The notes beneath the pieces are model-generated. The model did no database searches and was not told the origin of the DNA. It was given only the letters and a program-made list of their open reading frames with translations. From the NCBI RefSeq assembly GCF_005280655.1, contig NZ_CP040058.1, positions 2,208,001-2,272,000 on the forward strand: DNA of 64,000 nt, given 5' to 3'. A program made the translations under genes and the position numbers. This DNA is from Anaerostipes rhamnosivorans. GTDB taxonomy: Bacteria > Bacillota > Clostridia > Lachnospirales > Lachnospiraceae. Each line of letters opens with the position of its first letter. The stretch's first letter is position 1. Of the stretch, positions 59,856 through 64,000 are shown one piece after another.

Positions 59856-60671
59856 TTAACCTCTCGTTTTTCCGCCGGCTACGTTGATGGTCACTCCGTG
59901 TACATAAGAAGATCTCTGGCTTGCCAGGTACACACACATATCTGCCACTTCGGAAAGCTTTCCGGATCTTCCAAGCGGTGTGGTGGATGTCTTGCTGTAT
60001 CCTGCTCTTAAGTCATCCACTGTGATTCCTCTTGTATAAGCCAATGCTGATTCATAGGATAAGGTTCTCAAACCTGTTGCTTCCATGATTCCAGGTGCCA
60101 CTCCTACTACACGCACACCTTGTTTTCCTAATTCTTTTGCCCAGCTTCTGGTCAGGGAATTCACCGCGTTCTTTGTCGCCGCATATACGCTCTGTCCCTC
60201 AGAACCCTCCAGTCCGCTCTCTGAGGACATATTGATGATGACGCCCTCTCCTTTTTCCACAAGGATCCTTCCCACTGCCTGAGCACAGAAGAACACTCCT
60301 TTTAAGTTGACGCTGCACACTTTATCCCACACAGCTTCATCCAACTCATACTGACCCTTCGGATCCTTTGGATCTACCAGCAGTCTCGGAATGTTGATCC
60401 CTGCGTTGTTCACTAACACATCCACGGTGCCGAATGTGTCCACCACTTCTTTGACCATGGCGTCCACATCTTTTGCGCTGGTCACATCGGTCTTAACATA
60501 ATGGAACTTGCCGTCTGCCGTGTCAAACTCCGGAGCTTCCGGTGCCATATCGGAAACGACAACATTGCAGCCCACATTTAAAAATTCCTGGGCTACTGCC
60601 TTTCCGATTCCGGATGCCCCTCCAGTTACGATGACGGTCTTGCCGCTAAGTCCTAACCATGATTCGCTCAT
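59856..60671 (-). CDS. srlD: Sorbitol-6-phosphate 2-dehydrogenase
   Basis: 271-residue short-chain dehydrogenase oxidising sorbitol-6-phosphate to fructose-6-phosphate. T-G-G-A-S-G-I-G-K-A near 17-26 binds NAD, N-N-A-G-I near 90, and catalytic Ser with Y-A-A-T-K (about 161-165). AGGAGG lies 7 nt before the ATG at 60671; the upstream ATG at 60689 lacks a site. First gene of the operon. A TATAAT (60714-60719, minus) may be its -10, but the -35 is poor, which would fit an activator-dependent promoter. Confidence 0.9.
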   Translation of the reverse strand: MSESWLGLSGKTVIVTGGASGIGKAVAQEFLNVGCNVVVSDMAPEAPEFDTADGKFHYVKTDVTSAKDVDAMVKEVVDTFGTVDVLVNNAGINIPRLLVDPKDPKGQYELDEAVWDKVCSVNLKGVFFCAQAVGRILVEKGEGVIINMSSESGLEGSEGQSVYAATKNAVNSLTRSWAKELGKQGVRVVGVAPGIMEATGLRTLSYESALAYTRGITVDDLRAGYSKTSTTPLGRSGKLSEVADMCVYLASQRSSYVHGVTINVAGGKTRG

Positions 60672-60920
60672 AAATAATCCTCCTAACATGTGACTTGTTT
60701 ACTTGATGGTTTTATTATAAAGACAAAAATGAAGAAATTTAATTCTGTCTTTTTCCATGCCAATGAAAAGAAGTGTCTTATTTATGAAATTTGCGGAAAT
60801 ATTACTTTATATATTGTTCATTATTTGTTTATAAAATATTTATACCTAAGGATCTATCCAAAGGTAATAGCATTATAACTGATAGCGAATTCATAATCTA
60901 CTATTTTTGTTCACTTTCAT
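60672..60920. other. Intergenic region upstream of the sorbitol operon
   Basis: 249 bp, A/T-rich. Minus strand TATAAT at 60714-60719 is the only good promoter element. No clear cre site or riboswitch. No gene seen. Confidence 0.45.
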
Positions 60921-62105
60921 TTAAAAATATTGTTCCGCCAGACGTGTCAGACTGGTCAGATAGTTCATTTTTTCTACATCTTCTGTGGCCCTCACCGGTT
61001 TCTTCAAAAGGATCTCATCCCCTCTTTTATAGATAATATAACCCAGCACCTGGCCCTTTTTCACGGGAGCCTTCACCTGCCCGATGCGGATTTGTTTCTT
61101 CACGTCATTTTTGCTGCCCTTGACCAGAACAATTTTTGCCGGAATATCCTGATCGTAGGAGACTGATTCCTTTTTCCCCTTTGTGACTGCGATCTTTCCG
61201 ATATCTTTTGCTTTTGTGTGATCTTCCATCACCTGACAATGAGAAAATCCATAGTCTAACAGTGCGCTGGCATCTTTTACCCTGGCCTTGGAATCATCGC
61301 TGGCCATAACAACTGCGATCAGGCTGACATCATTTCTTGTAGCGGTTGCGCTTAGGCAGAATTTCGCTGTACTTGTGCTTCCTGTTTTCAGTCCCGTACA
61401 GCCATTGTACTGTTTTAAAAGCTTATTTGTATTGCTGAGTCCGAATTCCTTTGTTCCTTTTTTTGTCTCATGGGTAAATTTGTCCATCCAAATTTTTGTG
61501 TACTTAAAAATATCCGGGTGCTTGGTGGTCAGTTCCCTGGACATCAGTGCAATGTCATAGGCTGAAGTTTCATGTCCTTTGATATCCAGCCCACAGCTGT
61601 TCTTAAATGTTGTATGTTTCATTCCAAGCTGTTTTGCCTTTTCATTCATCCGTTTTACAAAGGCTCCCTCACTGCCGGCAATGTGCTCTGCCATAGACAC
61701 CACTGCATCATTGGCGCTTGAGATCACGATACACTTCAGCATGGTATCCACGCTCTGGCTTTCCCCTGGCTCCAGGAATACCTGGGATCCTCCCATAGAC
61801 GCCGCATGTTCACTGACTGTGACTTTGTCAGTATACTTCAGATTTCCTTTGTCCAGCTCCTCAAAAATCAGAAGCAGGGACATAACTTTTGTGACACTGG
61901 CCGGCGGCAGTTCCATGTCCTTGTCTTTTTGATACAGTATGGTGCCGCTTCCCGCTTCCATCACCACTGCAGATTTGGCTGTCAAATCTAGTCCTTCTTC
62001 ATCCTGGGCCACTGTGAGCAATGTTTCCGGTTCTGTGGCCGTCACAACCGTTCCGGACGAGATGCATACCAACAAAGAAAGAATAAAAATCGCTGCTTTT
62101 TTCAT
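60921..62105 (-). CDS. D-alanyl-D-alanine carboxypeptidase (PBP5-type), second copy
   Basis: 394-residue S11 carboxypeptidase. Signal peptide (about 1-24), catalytic S70-V-T-K73, S130-A-N132 and K240-T-G, then a C-terminal PBP5 beta domain and an amphipathic tail. Closely similar in layout to 3278-4432 but with a longer linker before the domain. The ATG at 62105 follows GGTGAAAGG; the GTG at 62120 overlaps that site and is unlikely. Possible promoter at 62136-62164. Confidence 0.93.
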   Translation of the reverse strand: MKKAAIFILSLLVCISSGTVVTATEPETLLTVAQDEEGLDLTAKSAVVMEAGSGTILYQKDKDMELPPASVTKVMSLLLIFEELDKGNLKYTDKVTVSEHAASMGGSQVFLEPGESQSVDTMLKCIVISSANDAVVSMAEHIAGSEGAFVKRMNEKAKQLGMKHTTFKNSCGLDIKGHETSAYDIALMSRELTTKHPDIFKYTKIWMDKFTHETKKGTKEFGLSNTNKLLKQYNGCTGLKTGSTSTAKFCLSATATRNDVSLIAVVMASDDSKARVKDASALLDYGFSHCQVMEDHTKAKDIGKIAVTKGKKESVSYDQDIPAKIVLVKGSKNDVKKQIRIGQVKAPVKKGQVLGYIIYKRGDEILLKKPVRATEDVEKMNYLTSLTRLAEQYF

Positions 62106-62135
62106 AAAAAAACCTTTCACCTCTTATGTTACAGT

Positions 62136-62164
62136 TTAATAAGGAACAAGCCGATTTATTACAA
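62136..62164 (-). promoter_or_regulatory. Possible promoter of the second carboxypeptidase gene
   Basis: Minus strand TTGTAA (62159-62164), 17-bp spacer, TATTAA (62136-62141). Confidence 0.5.
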
Positions 62165-62180
62165 AAAAACTGCCGACATG

Positions 62181-62217
62181 AAAAAAAGAACCATAGATGG
62201 ATTCCCATCTACAGTTC
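62181..62217 (-). terminator. Terminator of the Nudix gene
   Basis: Minus strand GAAC-TG-TAGATGG / CCATCTA-TG-GTTC hairpin followed by TTTTTTT. 5 nt after the stop at 62222. Confidence 0.88.
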
Positions 62218-62221
62218 CTTT

Positions 62222-62674
62222 TCATCTTCTTTGCCTTATTCCCCATTGATTTTTAGATTTTAATTTCTTGTATTCTTCGTATGCTTCCTTTAAAATCTCT
62301 TTTTCATTCGGGAACTTCAACAAGTGGTAGGCTTCGTGATATTTGTAGTACCCAGAGTCAACGAAAAACTCTTCTTTCTGCGGTTTTGAATGATATCCCT
62401 CTGCCTCCATCAAATACCAGTGAACACTTTTTACGATCTGTTCATGGAAAGAATAAAAAGAATACTCACTCTTTCCTACATATTTAATGATTCGGGCATT
62501 GGCGTCTGTCTCTTCTTTTACTTCACGCAAAGCGGTTTGTTCGTGCGTTTCCCCTTTTTCAACTGTACCTTTCGGAAGTACCCAGCCGTCATATCTGTTT
62601 TTATAGCTTTTGTACAACAGCAATATCTTCCCTCTGTAAATTACGACACCTCCACAGCTTGTTGCCTCTGTCAT
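62222..62674 (-). CDS. Nudix hydrolase
   Basis: 150-residue nucleoside-diphosphate-linked hydrolase. The Nudix box runs G-T-V-E-K-G-E...R-E-V-K-E-E-T, with the usual final Gly replaced by Asp. Similar to diadenosine polyphosphate hydrolases and other housecleaning enzymes. ATG at 62674 follows TGGAGG; the TTG at 62686 overlaps that site. Between a PBP gene and a carboxypeptidase gene, with no shared function evident. Confidence 0.86.
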   Translation of the reverse strand: MTEATSCGGVVIYRGKILLLYKSYKNRYDGWVLPKGTVEKGETHEQTALREVKEETDANARIIKYVGKSEYSFYSFHEQIVKSVHWYLMEAEGYHSKPQKEEFFVDSGYYKYHEAYHLLKFPNEKEILKEAYEEYKKLKSKNQWGIRQRR

Positions 62675-62779
62675 TGCAGCCTCCAATCATCCTGCCTCAA
62701 CGCTATTTTGGGTCTCTCTAGAAAATATTATAACGTTAATGGCAATTCATTTCAACATTGGATTTTGCTTTCCCTTTAC

Positions 62780-64000
62780 TTACCTGAAATAAGCGTCAAA
62801 TACATCTTTTGCGATCGGCGCAGCCACACTTCCTCCGGATCCTCCGCCTTCTACGATAATACTCACCACAATTTTTTTGCCGTTGTGCTCCGCACAGCCG
62901 ATAAACCATGCGTGGGAGTCCTTATCGCTGTTGTACTCTGCCGAACCGGTCTTCCCGTAGACCTTATATCTTGAGGAATAAGCTGCTGTACCGGTACCAT
63001 TGGTCACAACTTTTCTCAGCATTTTTTTCAGGGTTTTACATTCTTTTGCGCTCAATGGACTGGCTATCTCTTTAGCTTTCGTTTCTTTTATAATGCCTCC
63101 GTCCACATTTTTCACCTTGTCTACCAGGTACGGTTCCATCATGACACCGTCGTTGGCAATGGCACTCATGACTGCCGCATTCTGGAGAGGAGTGACCAGT
63201 GTAGTCCCCTGTCCGATGGCAATCTGAGGAACCTGGCTGTCTTTGGAACTTCCGTCAAATGAAAAACGGCTGGAGACAGCTGCCAGGTTGATCGGTATCT
63301 TAGAATTGTACATCATGTCCTCCGCAAGAGAAGCCAGCTTTCCTTTGTTCAGCTTTGATGCCATATGGACGAACGCAGTGTTGCAGGATTTTTCGACAGC
63401 CTGCTCCAGGTTCACGGTCCCATGGGCGGTCCCTCCATAGCAGCGGATCTTTACATTGTTGATCTTTGTATAGCCGGTACAGTGATATGAAAAGTTTTTA
63501 TAATCTTTATTTTCTCTCATATATTCCAGAGCCGTTATCACTTTAAATGTAGACCCTGGCGGGTACAGTCCCTGTGTCGCCCTGTTGATCAAAAGAGCGT
63601 CGCTGTCCGTGTTTAACTCTTCCCAGTTTTCTTTGACAAGAGCTGGACGGAAGTCTGGCTTGGAAACCATGGCGATGACCTTCCCGCTCTCCGGATCCAT
63701 GGCGACTACCGCTCCCTTTTCACCGCTTAACGCATTGTATGCAGCCTTCTGCACTCTTGTATCTAGTGTTGTATAGACATTGTCCCCGATGCTCTTTTCT
63801 CCTTTCAGATTACTCTCGATCTGAGACAGGAGATTGGCATTGGACTTTAGAAGGTCAAAATTACATTTAGACTCCAGACCTGATTTCCCTTTGGCATTGT
63901 ATCCGACCACATGGGCAAACATACGGCCATACGGGTAGTCTCTGACTTCATCTTCTCCGTCATTGACCGTCTGGGCCAGCACTTTTCCGTTAGCGCTGAT
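62780..64000 (-). CDS. Class B penicillin-binding protein (transpeptidase), partial
   Basis: Peptidoglycan transpeptidase of the FtsI/PbpA type, 406 residues visible; the frame is open through the right edge, so the N terminus is missing. The GTG at 63982 is internal. The transpeptidase domain carries the S-x-x-K motif in G-S-T-F-K, S-x-N in S-C-N and K-T-G-S-A-E. The upstream part in view resembles the start of the PbpA non-catalytic domain (Y-G-R-M-F-A-H-V-V-G-Y). Probably membrane-anchored. Function in elongation or spore-wall synthesis not resolved. Confidence 0.9.
   Translation of the reverse strand: MSANGKVLAQTVNDGEDEVRDYPYGRMFAHVVGYNAKGKSGLESKCNFDLLKSNANLLSQIESNLKGEKSIGDNVYTTLDTRVQKAAYNALSGEKGAVVAMDPESGKVIAMVSKPDFRPALVKENWEELNTDSDALLINRATQGLYPPGSTFKVITALEYMRENKDYKNFSYHCTGYTKINNVKIRCYGGTAHGTVNLEQAVEKSCNTAFVHMASKLNKGKLASLAEDMMYNSKIPINLAAVSSRFSFDGSSKDSQVPQIAIGQGTTLVTPLQNAAVMSAIANDGVMMEPYLVDKVKNVDGGIIKETKAKEIASPLSAKECKTLKKMLRKVVTNGTGTAAYSSRYKVYGKTGSAEYNSDKDSHAWFIGCAEHNGKKIVVSIIVEGGGSGGSVAAPIAKDVFDAYFR

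Noticed and set aside
63982..63984. GTG at 63982 as the start of the penicillin-binding protein gene
   Set aside because: The frame continues open to the window edge and the visible protein starts mid-domain, so the real start lies outside.
1..64000. CRISPR arrays, tRNA or rRNA genes
   Set aside because: No regularly spaced identical repeats and no recognisable tRNA cloverleaf or rRNA sequence; the repeats found are dispersed, not arrayed.

Overview
The window looks like chromosome of a Gram-positive, anaerobic, gut-type Lachnospiraceae butyrate producer, probably Anaerostipes-like. The evidence is a complete thl-crt-hbd-bcd-etfB-etfA operon, a separate butyryl-CoA:acetate CoA-transferase, an L-lactate dehydrogenase, a Gut-type sorbitol PTS operon, ScpAB, many clostridial envelope enzymes, GGAGG-type ribosome binding sites and sigma-A promoters. 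The genus is inference from gene content only. No rRNA, tRNA, CRISPR array, transposase or integrase was seen.

Layout. 1-9.5 kb: cell-wall enzymes (two YkuD L,D-transpeptidases, a D,D-carboxypeptidase), an M18 aminopeptidase, an ArsC/Spx-like protein, a translationally coupled diguanylate cyclase / EAL pair, and a tRNA methyltransferase (MnmM/YtqB type). 9.6-12.6 kb: butyryl-CoA:acetate CoA-transferase with a Rex operator, lactate dehydrogenase with its Shine-Dalgarno inside a hairpin, and a small lipoprotein. 12.6-15.1 kb: an isolated phage-type tail-fibre gene, a deleted tail-fibre paralogue, and about 640 bp of structured non-coding repeats. 15.1-20.2 kb: M15 peptidase, LysM-GH18 hydrolase, glutaredoxin, an OYE-family oxidoreductase with YjdF behind a probable yjdF riboswitch, and a bile-salt hydrolase/penicillin-acylase family enzyme. 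20.4-26.2 kb: a membrane GGDEF-EAL protein, a large VWA protein, an acetyltransferase and an M23 peptidase. 26.3-33.5 kb: a signalling island with a hybrid histidine kinase, a solute-binding lipoprotein, and a PTS EIIC permease fused to an EAL domain. 33.7-42.8 kb: an aminotransferase, a nucleoid-associated protein, an anthrax-lethal-factor/PPEP-like metalloprotease behind tandem c-di-GMP-I riboswitches, a second-type RsmH, AraC and HAD genes, and a CPBP protease/XRE module. 42.9-49 kb: the butyrate operon. 49.3-55.3 kb: DUF2000, Hsp20, ilvBN downstream of scpAB, and a metallophosphoesterase. 55.4-60.7 kb: the sorbitol operon. 60.9-64 kb: D,D-carboxypeptidase, Nudix hydrolase and a class B PBP that runs off the right edge.

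How the genes work together. Acetyl-CoA is condensed and reduced to butyryl-CoA by the thl operon and converted to butyrate by the CoA-transferase. Both transcription units carry Rex-like operators (7-4-7 inverted repeats) at their promoters, which suggests joint NADH/NAD+ control. A c-di-GMP circuit is unusually concentrated here: one intact GGEEF cyclase, two degenerate-GGDEF/EAL proteins, an EIIC-EAL sensor, and two tandem c-di-GMP-I aptamers that should switch off a secreted metalloprotease when c-di-GMP is high.

The least explained signal is a family of intergenic hairpins at 14.5, 14.6, 33.6, 37.9, 38.0 and 50.7 kb. Their outer stems vary, but five share a fixed 31-nt core in which GGAG faces CGGA and the inner stem shows compensatory base-pair changes. 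The sixth (14.6 kb) keeps only the GGAG/CGGA closing. Two copies share a conserved linker of about 57 nt. A second palindromic repeat family lies at 8.0, 20.3 and 40.9 kb.
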